NCBI GenBank assembly: GCA_019918135.1
Contig: WBZZ01003268.1
Coordinates: 157,501 to 221,500 of the forward strand
Length of the DNA stretch: 64,000 bases
Direction of reading: 5' to 3'
Source: Paulinella micropora
Taxonomy: Eukaryota; Cercozoa; Imbricatea; Euglyphida; Paulinellidae
Both the position numbers and the translations under genes were made by a program. The notes under the pieces were generated by a model. That model did no database searches. It was not told the origin of the DNA and saw only the letters and a list, made by a program, of their open reading frames with translations. Numbering within the stretch: position 1 is the stretch's first letter; each line of letters opens with the position of its first letter. Shown one piece after another: positions 9,536 through 20,690 of the stretch.

Positions 9536-10690
9536 CTAGTCGGCCCCGCAGCCGGGCTGCGGGAGCCACCCGGCGGAGGTCTGCCCGCGCAGTGATTGGA
9601 GCGCCAGCAGGGTCAGGGCCGTCTTGCTGAGCAGGCTCAGCGCACAGTAGCCCAGCTCCGCGGTCAGGTGTCCGGTGACGAGCTGCGCGCAGCGCTGCCG
9701 GTACAAGTAGCAGCCGCACAACATCTCCCAGCCATCAAAGGAAACAAAAAGGACTGTCTGGAGAATCACAGCCAGCCGGATCCACTTTTGCACCTCGTGT
9801 GGCAGCGACCGTTGCACGCCCTGGGCCGCCGCCCACACCGGGAGCAGCGCTAGCACACACAGGAGCCAGGAGCAGGCCCAACAGAACAGCGTGAGGTGCG
9901 TCAGGTGCACCGGCAAGGACCCCGGCATCCGGAACTGCTGGTGCTGAACGCCCGTGGTCGAGCACGCGAACGCTTCTGCCCGGCGCGGCCGCCACCTCAG
10001 GTCCCAATAAGGGAGGGCTCGTGCCTCCGACCCGCCCGGCCATGCCAACAACTTGTCTTGTTCCCCGCCGCCGCCGGGCGGTGTGTCTGGCTCTGCCGAC
10101 GACGCTGGCTCCTCCTCCTCCCCCGCCGTCCTCGCCTGTACCCGGCTGGTGCTTACGGCGGCCCGGTCCCACGCCAGGCGAGGGACCAAGCCCCCAATCA
10201 AGACCATGAGGTGACAGCAGGCACAAGAAGTGACCAGCTGGGGCCACGAACGCTCGCCCGCCAGTAGCAGCAGCTGCAGCACCATCAACGGGGCGGTGAC
10301 TGCGTACTCCAGCCAACGGCAGACCTCGGAACCCAGGCAGAGCCTAGCGGGCAGTGCGCTGGTGGTCCACCCCGGCCGCCGACACAGGACTACCACCGTC
10401 TGCATGGTGTGGCCCAGTGCCGTCAGGAGGTGGAACCAAATGGAGAGCTGCCAGAGGGAGAGCGACGCCGAGAGGGGTCTTGGCTGCAACCGGGGCTGAG
10501 CTGCCCCGGCGGCCAGGGACACCGAGGCCACTGACAGCTGCGCGGGGGGCAGGGCCTTGGCGTAGTCCCAGGGGCCCGCCCAGAGCATACAGGCCAGCCA
10601 GAGGTGGACGGCCAGCGCCAGCGCGTTCGCGCCGGCCAGGACCGCCACCGCGCATTTGAGGTCGACGACGCGGCGGCCGAAACCCCCCAT
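9536..10690 (-). CDS. heliorhodopsin-like seven-helix protein
   Basis: I took the internal Met of MGGFGRRVVDLK as start because it precedes helix 1 directly; the upstream 19 residues are poorly supported. About seven hydrophobic segments are visible. RWLEYAVTAPLMVLQLLLL resembles helix C of heliorhodopsins (RWxEYxxSAxLM), and the last helix YCALSLLSKTALTLLAL carries a lysine placed like the retinal Schiff-base lysine of the family (YxxLSxxxKxxL). The helix FVSFDGWEMLCGCYLYR fits helix F. Heliorhodopsins are retinal-binding membrane proteins with the N-terminus inside, and are known from some algal giant viruses as well as cells. A loop of about 80 residues with low-complexity acidic and glycine sequence (EEEEPASSAEPDTPPGGG) is an oddity. 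The frame looks whole. Family call is mine by motif; no search was run. Confidence 0.6.
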   Translation of the reverse strand: MGGFGRRVVDLKCAVAVLAGANALALAVHLWLACMLWAGPWDYAKALPPAQLSVASVSLAAGAAQPRLQPRPLSASLSLWQLSIWFHLLTALGHTMQTVVVLCRRPGWTTSALPARLCLGSEVCRWLEYAVTAPLMVLQLLLLAGERSWPQLVTSCACCHLMVLIGGLVPRLAWDRAAVSTSRVQARTAGEEEEPASSAEPDTPPGGGGEQDKLLAWPGGSEARALPYWDLRWRPRRAEAFACSTTGVQHQQFRMPGSLPVHLTHLTLFCWACSWLLCVLALLPVWAAAQGVQRSLPHEVQKWIRLAVILQTVLFVSFDGWEMLCGCYLYRQRCAQLVTGHLTAELGYCALSLLSKTALTLLALQSLRGQTSAGWLPQPGCGAD

Positions 10691-10801
10691 CTTTGAAGCT
10701 TGTGCGAGAGCTAGCGCTAGCGGCGCAGACTCCCTCCTCGCGCACACCCCCCTCCCCCGCCCTCCCCTCGCTCCTTCGCTCGCTCTCTCTTTCTCTCTCT
10801 T

Positions 10802-10832
<31 letters not shown>

Positions 10833-10835
10833 CTT

Positions 10836-10876
<41 letters not shown>

Positions 10877-10961
10877 TTCGTGCGCGCACTCCGCGGGCCC
10901 CGGCGGCTTTCCCCCCCTCCCCCCGCAGAGGGAGGAGGAGACGCAGAGGAGGGGGCGTGCC
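10691..10961. other. spacer with CT microsatellite
   Basis: A (CT)n-rich run with periodic TTT occupies about 10,766-10,879, upstream of the heliorhodopsin-like gene. Poly-serine/leucine or arginine/glutamate frames here are translations of that repeat and are not genes. Confidence 0.8.
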
Positions 10962-13900
10962 TCACTCTGCCGTCGCCCCCGGCGGGTGCAAGCCGCCGGG
11001 CGAGCTCCCGTCCGAGCTAGGGGCGGGGAGTGCGGGCTTGGCGTCTAGCGGCGCCCGCCGCGTTGGGTTCTCTAGCGGTATGCTGTAGCGGACCGCCGCA
11101 AAGCCCTTGTCCAAGTTAAACCAAACCCCTTGGCAAACGGGTGGCGAGTGGCGTCCAGCAGGCGGGCCGCGCTGTCGCGGCGCAAGGGCAAGCGCACGAG
11201 CCCCCCCCACTGTGCCAGGTACTGCGCGCGCGCCGTGGGGCTAAGCGAGCCGGGCCAGTTATCGGCCACCGTCATCCAGGCAGCGGCTCGCGCGAGCCCC
11301 CCCCGCCAGCGGCCGCGCCGGCCGGCGCCGGTTCGAACAAGTACAAGGGCGTGCGCTCCCGCGCCCGCAGGCTGGGAGACAGGGTGATTAGGCGTTCGGG
11401 CAGGTCGATCAGGTAGGGCGCCAGCCCGGCGGGCGAGGAGCTGTAGGCGGCGCCAAAGGGGTGGGTACTATTGGGTCCGGGGATAGTGCGCGGGTCGCCC
11501 CCACCCACGGCCCCGGCGAGCACCGTTCGGTACGAAGTCACCAGCCCGTTGGTCGGGTCGACCGAGGTGGCCCTCAGGGGGCAGGCATTGTCGAGGCAGT
11601 GCGGGTAGCCCAAAAAGTGCAGCGAGGTACGGAGCAGGGAGTCGTGCGCGTCCCGCCAGTAAGCTTGGATCACCTCGCCCTGGGCGGTGCTGATAACGCG
11701 CCCGTCCGCGCCGGCGCCGGTGCCGCCGCTCTCGGCGGCCAGCAGCAGTTCGTCGTCGGTGGGCTGTACAAAGGCCTCTGCGTTCCTCCGGCGTTGGTTC
11801 AGCAGCCAGACCTCGCTCAGATCGGGCGAAGTCACCACCCCGACCGCCACATCCTCTTGCATCTGGAACTGGACTGTGGCACGTGCATCCGGCGCCACGC
11901 CCGCGCAGTTGAGCGTAACCGAACCCCTAGCTCCCTGCAGCCCATAAGTTTGTTCGCGCCGGCCGCGTCTGGTTTCCGTGGCCACGGGCGGCGGGAGTTC
12001 GCCCTGCGCCGCGCTCTTCAGTTGCTGCCCCTGGCGCCGCATCATGGGTACGTGCGCCAGCGCGTCGTCCCAAAACTGCAGCGCGGGGTGCTGCGTGCGT
12101 TCCAGTTCTTTCAGGGCGTGCGGCGCGTACGGCACGAGCTGCGTGCGCAAGCGTAGCGCCGGGGGCGAGCACGGCGCGTGGCGGTGGACGAGGTTCAGCG
12201 TGCCTAGCGCCGAGCCGCCCGCCGTCCCCACCCACGCACGGTAGCTGGCCGGCGACACCAGGCACTCCGCCCCCAGCTGCGCCTCCAACAGCCTGGCAAA
12301 GGCCTGGGCGCGGGCGGCGGGCGAGCTCAAGCTCGAGGTCAGGTTGCTGCTGTTGCTGCTGCTGCTGCTCTGGCCGCCGGGGCCGGGCGAGAGGTTGTCG
12401 AGGACAGAGCGGCTCAGCTCGGTCAGGTACGGCCACGTCAGGTGCCGGAAAACGCGCCCGCTGCTACTAGCACTGACCCACAGTCCGAGCCAGGCGGCGC
12501 TCGGCTCCGGCACGCCCCCGGCTGCGGCCGCCGCGCCCGTTTGGTCTTGGCACAGCAGGTCCAGCGCGCCCAACAGCAAGTCACGCGCGCCCGCCGGGAC
12601 CCCGGCCCTGTCCCACGACTCGTTCAGCGGCCGGCTCCTGTTGCAGTAACCCTGCCTGACCCAGTCCCACTCACCGCCCGAGCCCGGGCCCGAGCCCGAG
12701 CCCGAGCTCGCTACACAAAACTCCTCGGCTAGCGCCGTGCGGACGGCCGGCAAGCCCCACGCCTCCTCCTCGCTCCCGCACTGAGTCCAGCCCGTCTCTC
12801 CCAGCCAGGGGTCGGCGTCTTCCGCTCTTTGCAGAACCGACTGCAAGCTTAAAGTTTCGTTGTAACCCAGCAGGCTGGCAAAGGAGGCCGCGGTCCTGGC
12901 TACCCAGTGCTGGCGCTGCTCGTCTCCGCTGCCCAGCAGGACCTGCCACCGGCGCAGCAGTTTGCAAAAACAAGTCCCGTTCCCGCAGCCCCGCGGGCCC
13001 ACCAAGACGACGGTCTGCAACACCGAGTCAAACGAGTACTGCTCCAGCGACAGCGGCACTAGGTTGCACTGCAGGGACGGTGCTCTAGCACGGCAGCCCC
13101 CGCTACTCCCGGGCAACGCCCCGCCACGCCCGGACCCGGGGGCGGATCGACACCCAGCGGGGGCCCTGCACGGGGAACCAGCGCGCCGCGCCGGTGGCGG
13201 GGTCAAACAGATCTACGGCGCGGCGGCCGGGGTCGAGCAGCAAGGGACTCCATCCATCGGAGATGCTGTCCTGCAAGCAGCTGAAGAGCGCGCGGACCAG
13301 GCTGGCCTTGGTCTCGGCGCGCGTGTGGATCGTTTCCAGCATCTTGGACAAGCTCCCCCAGACCGCGCTGGCGCTGACCGCTTTCTCCAGTAGGGTCTGT
13401 ATGTAAATCCTGTTGCGCTCCGCCAGCAGCTCCGCGCCGTAAGCTGTGCCCTGCAGGATCTCAAGGAGGTCCTGCGCCGAGTCCACGGCAGAGTGGGCCG
13501 CCGAGGCCGCCTGGCTAACCAGCACGCTGTTGTTCGCTATCAGCTGCGCGTGCTTTTCCACCGTGCTGCTGTAAAAGTCAGAGATCTCCTGGATCCTGTC
13601 CTCCAGCGTCGTCGCGCTCGCGTTCACGATGTCCAGCAATTCCATGATCTCGTCGGACGCGTTGTCTGCGCGCTGGCACAATTCTTTGTAAACTTCCAAA
13701 GCTTTCTCCCAAAGCTTGTATCTCTCGCGTGTAGGCGTTGCGCAGATATAGCAGCTCCGTCGTGTACGCGCTCGACAGCTTCAAGTCCAGGTTGTAGCGC
13801 ATGTGCTGCAGCTCGTTCGCGGCGCAATCCGTCAGGCTCAGACACTTGCTGCTCGTCGCAGTCGCCGCGTTCGCCAGGCAGTCCGTCAGCACCGCCGCCG

Positions 13901-14712
13901 CGTCACGCGCCAGCTCGTCCAGCTTGCTTTGTGCAGGTACCGCGCTCGCCCCCGCCCCACCAACGCCGGCTTGTTGCTGCTCCATTGCAGCTAGTGCGTA
14001 TAGGGATGAACGTTTCAAATTGGCCCAACGCGTCGAGTAATCTGTGCACGCGCTCTTGATGCTGTCTAAACTGACGCTGCTGAGCAGGTCCGAGGGCGGT
14101 GCCGTCGCTTGCAGTAATGCACGTCTTCTGCCCGGGGGGAGCGCGTAAGTCAAATTCTGCGCTTGCTCTTCGAGCAAGGGCTGTGCCTGCGCAAAGCTCT
14201 CCAGCACTCCTGTGCCGTTGTCCGTCTCCCAGGGCAACTTTGGAGGGGGTGGTGTGCGGAGCTCGGGCGCCAGGCTGCTGTTGACGCCGCCCGCCCTGGG
14301 CTCAATGGGTTGCCCGCTCGTGCGCAAGAAATCCTCCACGCTCCTGACTAGCATGCCAGAACCAAAGTCATCCGTGAGAAACACAACGCTGCTAACCAAC
14401 CTCGTCCAGCTCGGTGAAAAGCAAGAGGGTAAGCTCGCTGTACTCGACGTACGGCATCGGAACAGCGAGGCTGAATTCCAGTGTTTGCCCGCGAGCCACT
14501 TCAGACACGTATTGCACCCTCGCTTGACATACAGCATGTGAACAACCTAGTCCTTTAACCGTAAACCTGACCTCCTCCACGCCCAAGCCTTGATTAGTGT
14601 CGAACGAAGTAGCTATCACCGATTCTACTTCGGTCCTCAGCCAACCCTCTCCTCCTCCAGTGCCCGCAATGCTCAGGGCACAGAAACACAGAAGCAGCCA
14701 CGTCATGGCCAT
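10962..14712 (-). pseudogene. long secreted glycoprotein, virus-like fossil
   Basis: Consecutive minus-strand frames in one direction, without room for separate promoters, look like one very long gene broken about four times. The 5' end encodes a clear signal peptide (MAMTWLLLCFCALSIAG). Later parts contain many N-glycosylation sequons (NLT, NGT, NAS, NES, NCS, NET), numerous cysteines, a central helical section rich in A, L, E and Q (DELARDAAAVLTDCLAN, TTLEDRIQEISDFYSSTVEK) and a serine/asparagine tract (SSSSSNSSNLTSSLSS). A long ectodomain with a helical middle would suit a virion spike or fusion glycoprotein. I saw no convincing C-terminal membrane anchor and no known family. Placement among virus-like genes supports a virion role by inference only. 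Confidence 0.45.
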
Positions 14713-14952
14713 TTTTTATCTCTGGGCTCCCCGGCAACCTCCCAAAGAAAAAGAAACCTTTGCGCACACTCTTTAATATTACACGAATTGACGGGTTTTG
14801 AGGCTTTCTTCTTTTTCCTCCCTCTCACCCTCTCCCTTCCCTTTCTCTCTCCCTCCCTTGCTCTCTTTGAGCCCCGGGGGGCAATGCCCCCGCGCCCCCC
14901 CCTCCCCCCCCCCCCCCTTTCTCCCTTTCAGTCCGCGCAAGCGGGCTGATTT
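14713..14952. other. pyrimidine-rich spacer
   Basis: It lies between the glycoprotein start and the next minus-strand gene end. It holds a CT-rich run (about 14,815-14,870) and a poly-C stretch at 14,897-14,918. An AT-rich piece (CTTTAATATTACACG, 14,771) lies about 60 bp upstream of the glycoprotein start and may be its promoter. Confidence 0.4.
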
Positions 14953-16310
14953 TTAGCTTGTCAGGTTTTGCAGTCGCTTTTGTCTGCGCGCTGCGGAAAA
15001 ACTGAGGGCCTTGTTTCTGCACCACACGGCCGTGTGGAGTCCCGGCCCCTGCAGCTCAGGCCAGGGAGCGGGTTCCGCGCTCTTGACACGCACACACGAG
15101 CTGAAGCCAGGCACGAGGGGCACCAGGTGCTCTGCCGGGAGCGGAGTGGCGTGGGGGCCGGAGCAGCTCTCTGGCTGCTCTTGTCTATAGATGGGAGCAT
15201 TAGCGAGGTGAGCCGAGGTTGCGTCTTCTAAATTATGCAGCACGTCTCCCGAGGAGAGTTGACAGCTAGCGAGAGCAGTACCGGCTGGTGACGAAACCAG
15301 CTGCAAAGGACGGAGTCGCCACGTGATTTTTGCCCCTGAAGTTCAAACCCTGGTACTACGCGAAGGACATTGGTAGGGTTATGTTCCAAGAGATCGGACC
15401 AGGAGCTCTGCAACTCCAGAAGATCGGACCGGGAGTTTTGCAACTCGGCGACCTCGACAACAGAGTTTAACTGCAAAAGTGCCGTCAGCTTGGTTGAGAT
15501 GGACAGGCGTTTAGCCACCTCCTGTAGTACTTTCTTGTGCGCGGCGTCTTCCGTGCTAGCAGCAGCGCTAGCGTTAGCAGCAGCCAGGAGAACGCTGGGC
15601 CTAACCAAGTTTGCCAGATCTCTGGCACTCTTGCTCAGCCGTGCCTGAACCTGCGGGAGGTCTGAGCTGTAGACGACCTGCTTTTTTTTGTAGGGAAGGA
15701 ACCTGCATGTCGTTACCGTGCATGACACGGCACAGTAGCCCGTTGCCCAGCTTCAGCTCTGCGCACGTGCGCAGCCAGCGCAGCTGCATGATTGCGCAGA
15801 GATGCTCCGGCGTCAAGAGCCTGGCAGTCACAGGGAACGGCGTTTTATGTACCAGTTTAAGATCATGTTGGTTGCAGAGAACGCAGATCCTGGAGCCCAC
15901 GTCCAGGGCTTGTCGTGCTAGCCTGCACAGCAACAGCCGCGCTTTCAACTCCTCGGGGCACAAGGCGACAAACCTCCTAGCAGGACAAGGCAAGTTCCGG
16001 TGCAGTCCCGGTCCCAATTTAGCTCGCTGTAGTCCAGGCTCTGAGTGAGATGGGTGCGGGAAGGTTGCGTTCCATGATCCTCCTCCTCTTGCTTATCCTC
16101 CTCCTCCTCCGCCAGGACATCCACGGAGTGGAGTACGCGCAGTAAGGCAGAAAGGGTGCCGCAGGCGTCGCCTACTAGCATGTAACGTGCATATTCCTTG
16201 CTCAGGCGTACCTCTCCCTCCCAGTCAGCTTTGTCTTCGCACGCAGGCGACTCCTGTAGAATGCTGGTAAGCTCATTAGCAAGCGATCCCCAAGCTTTTG
16301 TTGTATCCAT
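14953..16310 (-). pseudogene. unrecognised protein, virus-like fossil
   Basis: Start chosen at MDTTKAWGSLANELTS, before an acidic tract (EEEEDKQEEEDHG). Successive frames in the same direction then encode ARRFVALCPEELKARLLLC, a CVLCNQHDLKLVHK segment with CxxC...H, and a helical stretch ending SDLLELQSSWSDLLEH that holds a short internal repeat (LQxSxSDLLE). The gene seems broken two or three times over about 440 codons. No family recognised. It is divergent from the transglutaminase-like copy at 16,551, with a shared 240-bp control region. Confidence 0.35.
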
Positions 16311-16550
16311 TGGGCGCGCTCCTTGCCCCCCCCCTCCCCCCACTCTTTTCCGTGGGGAGTCTATACAAAACAAACGGGGAAAAACCAAAGGGGAGAGCCG
16401 GGGAGGGGGGGGGGGAGAAGAGGGGAGGCGAGAAGGGAAGAAGGCCGGCGGGCGAGGAAGGTGGAAGGGGGGGGGGGGGTGTGTTCTTTCTCCCTCTCCC
16501 CCCCCCCCCGCCCTCCTCTCCCTCCCTCTGAACTTTAAATACCCCCCGAA
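16311..16550. promoter_or_regulatory. divergent intergenic region
   Basis: The region separates genes on opposite strands. It contains poly-G runs (16,406-16,415 and 16,467-16,478) and, 13-20 bp before the plus-strand start, an AT box (CTTTAAATA at 16,532) followed by CCCCCCG. The AT box is the most likely promoter element. Confidence 0.4.
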
Positions 16551-18669
16551 ATGTTGTGTGCAGGGAATAGTTTCAAGTTAGAACTCACGGCAGGTTTTGC
16601 GACGTGCTACAAGCAATTAGTCTGCTTGGTAGAGTTTCCGGAATGCTGGAAACAACAGGCGCAACATACAGAACTCAAGATACAAGAGGGCGTGAACTCT
16701 TGGACCATAAATTTCATTCTACCTAGCCGAATTGAGAACGAAAAGCACAGGCAATTGCCATTGACAGTCTCACTGTTCGGGCTAGTCAACATACGGCACG
16801 AGGAAGGTGCAAAGCTCCGACAGCTGGGCTATACGTGCCTGGACGCCGGCCTGCTTTGGCATTGGGCCCAAAGCCCTGGCGAGGTTGGTAGAAAGAACAG
16901 CTCGTTCACTTTGTCAGAGCTGCGGGTGGAGGAAGCCGCCAGAGCACAGTGGCCCAGCCTAGGTAGCAAGGAAGCAGAGTTTTTGAAAAAATTTCGGGCA
17001 GAGCTTTTGGATCGCTGCATGGAGACCGATGGATAGTATTACAACGTAAACCCAGAGGTGCCTTTTGCTACCAATGGCGATCGCAGAAATAATCTGGGCT
17101 GGATCGACACGCCGTGGGCGCACTATATGCCCGGCGACATGTACGTTTACCTTCTATACCAAAGGGTACGCCGAGCTTCCCCCTTGCCATACGAGGGGGG
17201 CCCGCAGCTTCCTGCCAGCTACCCAGCCGAAGACCCCCCTGCTGCGTATCGCACGGCGTGGCTCAACGCTCTTAAAGATGCAAAGTTGGCGCATTGGACC
17301 TACCATTGTGCATGGGCCCTGCATCGTTTAGGTTTACCCGAGGCCAAGATTTGGTCGAGCACAAAAAAGTCTACTTCGCCTTATAAGTGTCTACAGAAGC
17401 TGTCGCCCACCAGGCGCGGAATAAAGTTGGAACTTCCGTGCAAGCTGGACAAGCCTTGGACCGAGCTGCTGGCCTTGGCGGGTGAAGTCTTGGCCGAAAT
17501 GGTGGGTTTTCCTAGCCACTGTCAGTGGTACTTGGATGACGAGCTGGACGTCTGCCCAAGCCCGGCGGTCGACGACGCTAGTCACAAGCATAGGCTGCGC
17601 GACCAGGTGAGACACACCTTCGATCTGCCCAGTGGTCGAGACGTGGCTAGGCGCTGCGATGACTGTGAAAGCCTGGCTCTGAGCTGCTACATACATTTCG
17701 TACGCTTTAGGTGTTGGGCCGAGTCTCTGACAGCAGACCAAGTGCTGCTGCTGCCACCCATAATGGCGCTGGTCCGCCTCTGCGCACTGTTCTACTACAG
17801 TGCGGCCATCACCATAGGCAAGGTAAACTTTTCGCCGCTCCTGCGCGGCTCTTCGTGCGGGCTCGGCAAGCCAGCCTCAGCCTCACGCGAAGAGAGCGTG
17901 GCATTGGCCAGGCGCACGGAGGAAGCCTACAAGTGCCGAAACCTGCGGCTGAAGGACCTGGACGTGATAAGCTACCCCTCGGAATCCGGTGATCAATCTC
18001 ATGTCTACCTGCTGCTGGTCCCGCGCCAATGGTTTCGGCAAGTCAGTCGAGGGTGCAATCACCCGGTCGGACTCAAACTCCCTTTCCTTCTGATCGATGG
18101 CACGTCGCTCAGCCTAGCTAACCCGCATTTGTTTGACATACATGGGCCCCAACCTGCGCTGTGCACACACCTGACCGAAGAAGGGCCGCCAGTTGTAGCG
18201 CCAAGCAAGCTGGTGAATATACGAGAAAACCCGAGAGTAACCTGTCGCCGGCAGCCCGCGGACGGTTACAGGTCCATTACCTCTACGCGCCCGCGGACCC
18301 CCGCCGTTGCTGCCCCCCGAGCTAAGACCCGACAAATGCCAAGAGTATTATAATTGTTTAATTCCCCAAGGCTTTATGGACGATCAAGAAAGTTTTTACA
18401 GTATTTATTACTCCGTCCGGCGCAGCTGTGGTTTCAATGGAAAAAAGGAGAGCAAGCTCCTGGAGAGGCAGGGTGCTAAGCACGTGGAGCTCAGTCCGGG
18501 CTTTTCGTCTGGTACCAAAAGCACTGATAACTCCCCTCTTTCTATGCCTCTCTCTCTCACAAACGACAGACAGTCTTTTCTTTTAATGATTATGAATTTA
18601 AAAAAAAGGATGTTGGCTTTTTCCCCCTATGTGCCGTTGCAGCAAGCGTCCTTTTTCTTGAACGGGTAA
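16551..18669 (+). pseudogene. transglutaminase-like protein, virus-like fossil, copy 2
   Basis: Homologue of the gene at 1,150-3,423, on the opposite strand and of lower GC. Matching landmarks in order are NIRHEEGAKLRQLGYTCLD, a FATNGDRRNNLGWIDTPW region, YHCAWALHRLGL, HCQWYLDDELDVCP, RDVARRCDDCESLALSC, QSHVYLLLVPRQW, PFLLIDGTSLSLANPHLF and, near the end, QEYYNCLIPQGF. The Cys/His/Asp set needed for a transglutaminase-type peptidase is present in this copy too. The frame is broken about twice and a middle-to-late part present in copy 1 is missing. The differing base composition of the two copies suggests an old duplication, or two related viruses. Confidence 0.55.
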
Positions 18670-19261
18670 TCCTGTCCTACGGACAGCAAGCCGCTCTGCG
18701 AGGCTAACAACAACTGCCGCTTATTTTTGCTTGACGCGGCGTAGACAAAGTGAGGGTCCAGCAGTTTGCAGAGTTCTTCCGCCGAATTAGTCAGTGAGCT
18801 GGTGGAGTGGACGCGGTTCCCGAAAAAGTCTGCAATCCGTTTCTTTTCCTGCCGTAACTCAGTCTGGTACGCATCGTGAGCCTTATCGTTCTTGCAGCCT
18901 AGCAACACCAGCCGGCAGTAGTCGGGGATAGCTCCCTGCACGGGTTCAAGCCACGTGTCGAGAGTTTGCTGCGGTGTATTGCATTCGCTCTGATCGTAGC
19001 ACACCAGCGCCAGGTCCGCCCCGCGCCAGTAGTTGGTTACCATGGACATGTACTTTCCCGTCCGGCCGTGTCCCACAACCAGACCTTGTACGGCTGGTTG
19101 CGTATCTTTCTGTGCATAATCCTGAAGTCAACCCCCACCGTCGCTGTCATGGGCGAGTCGACGTGGCTCTTGTCGTCCACGATCCTTTGGATCAAGCAGG
19201 TTTTGCCCGCATCGGCCGAGCCGAGCACGACCACTTTTAGCATGTAGGGTGCAGCCGTCAT
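18627..19261 (-). pseudogene. Rab-type small GTPase, virus-like fossil
   Basis: Starts MTAAPYMLKVVVLGSADAGK. Seen in order: P-loop GSADAGKT, switch I threonine in TATVGVDF, G3 motif WLWDTAG, a YWRGADLALVCYD strand, G4-like GCKND and G5-like AASSK. These define a Ras/Rab family GTPase, which controls membrane traffic. The C-terminal cysteines for prenylation are not evident. The gene looks broken about once. Rab-like GTPases occur in hosts and in several giant-virus groups; its position inside the GC-rich block and its lack of introns favour the viral origin. It overlaps slightly the 3' end of the plus-strand gene before it. Confidence 0.7.
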
Positions 19262-20137
19262 TTATGTGTAGGGTGTGCATTCACCCCAGCAAACTCTTCT
19301 CCCCCTCCCCTCCCCCCTCCCCCTCTCCCCTCCTTCCTCCCCCTCATAGTCGATGGTTTTTGACCATCCGTAAAGTCCAGTAGGTCCCGTCTGGGTAGGC
19401 TCGTGGTGGGCCACGCCGATACACGCCCATGCGTCGTCGAGCTGGTCATAGTCCGAAGCGTCTTGCTCCCTCACGTCGACCCGTTGCTCTTGCGCTGCAG
19501 CAAGGTTAGCTTGTGGTTTCCCACGACGATTACCTTGAGTCTTGTTGTTCGACTGATTCAAACCGGAGCCTCCCTCGTGATCCTCAGATGCTTCTTGCTT
19601 CTTTGATCGCGATCGTCCCCTAACTTTACATTCACGACCGAGATGTTTCGGCTTACTAGCACAATCGGGCCGCCTACAGTAGATGCGGCAGTTCTTGATT
19701 GGGTGAGCCCCATTGCAAGCAAAACACTTGCCACGAAACGGCTTGTCTTGCGCCAGTAAGGCTTCAGCGGGTTCGTGGCGTGTGTGCGCTTCCTCGTAGA
19801 GCATAGCGATCGCCTGCATCTGCTCGCGTGCCATCTCCACCAGCGCGTCGAAGTCGGGTTTGTCTGCGTCTGGCTTGTTCCAGTAGCATGTCCGTCCGAA
19901 GTCGCCGAAGGGTAGGTGCTTTGCTGCTTGTAACTTCGTGATGAGATCGATGCACTTGTACGCATCAGAAAATTCCTGTTTACGCTCAGACAACAAGGCA
20001 TATCTATGGAAATAGTTGCCAAGCCATCGTTGAGGAGTATCGGTAGCCTTCAGCTTGTCCTGGTTGTGCTGATGGAGCAAACTCGCTGCCGAGATGGCTC
20101 CCACGTGCGCATATCGCCTACACAAAGCACCCCACAT
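19262..20137 (-). pseudogene. Gag fragment of a Copia-type LTR element (fossil)
   Basis: About 290 residues. The N-terminal half resembles the Copia Gag capsid region (QRWLGNYFHRYALLSERK, ECIDLITKLQ-like spacing). The middle has a zinc knuckle CFACNGAHPIKNC and further Cys/His residues, and the rest is basic, with RGRSRSKKQ. The fragment stops at the edge of the GC-rich block; no protease or integrase follows. It is broken. Its strand agrees with the LTR-like end at 1-199, so both may be flanks of one disrupted element, but this is only a suggestion. Confidence 0.65.
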
Positions 20138-20690
20138 CTAATATATGATAGGTTCAAAAGGACTAGTACCTTTTGCCTACTTTGCCACAGGCAATTAATA
20201 GAAATCAAGAGGCAAATTCCTGCTTGTTTCTTGGTTGTTTCTTGCATATTCTTGATGGGGAATCATTATTAACTAATGAAAATCAAATTTAAATTAATTT
20301 TCAAGTAATTCAAGTTGTTTTTGTGGCAAATATTAATAATTTTTTGCCAACTTTTTGCAAAGATTTTGCCTCTATTTTGCAAGGGATTTAATGTAATTTC
20401 GATTATTTTCATTTATTCAACTTATAATTCAAATTTATTTAATATTTACTTGCACCGATCATCTTAAAAACAATTTGAGTTATGTGACTTGAAAATTTTG
20501 CGTCACTCGAAAATTCGCCTAAGTCACAGATATACAAAATATAAAGGAGGCAGAAAAACAACGGAATGTAGGTTCCTATTCAGTAATTCAACTGCGGAGA
20601 ATTCAAATATATTAATTTTATATTAAATCTTAACTTGACTTGTTAGTATGTATAACTTTAATTTTGCCTCCGGACAGTGTTTAATAAATC
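20138..20690. other. AT-rich spacer
   Basis: No gene is seen. The stretch is strongly AT-rich with repeated TTTTGC(C) words between 20,170 and 20,400. It separates the Gag fragment from the old transposon copy and may contain that transposon's degraded end, but I could not align it to the inverted repeats at 37,553. Confidence 0.5.

Noticed and set aside
10656-11088. Serine/leucine-rich frames over the CT run
   Set aside because: They only translate the microsatellite.
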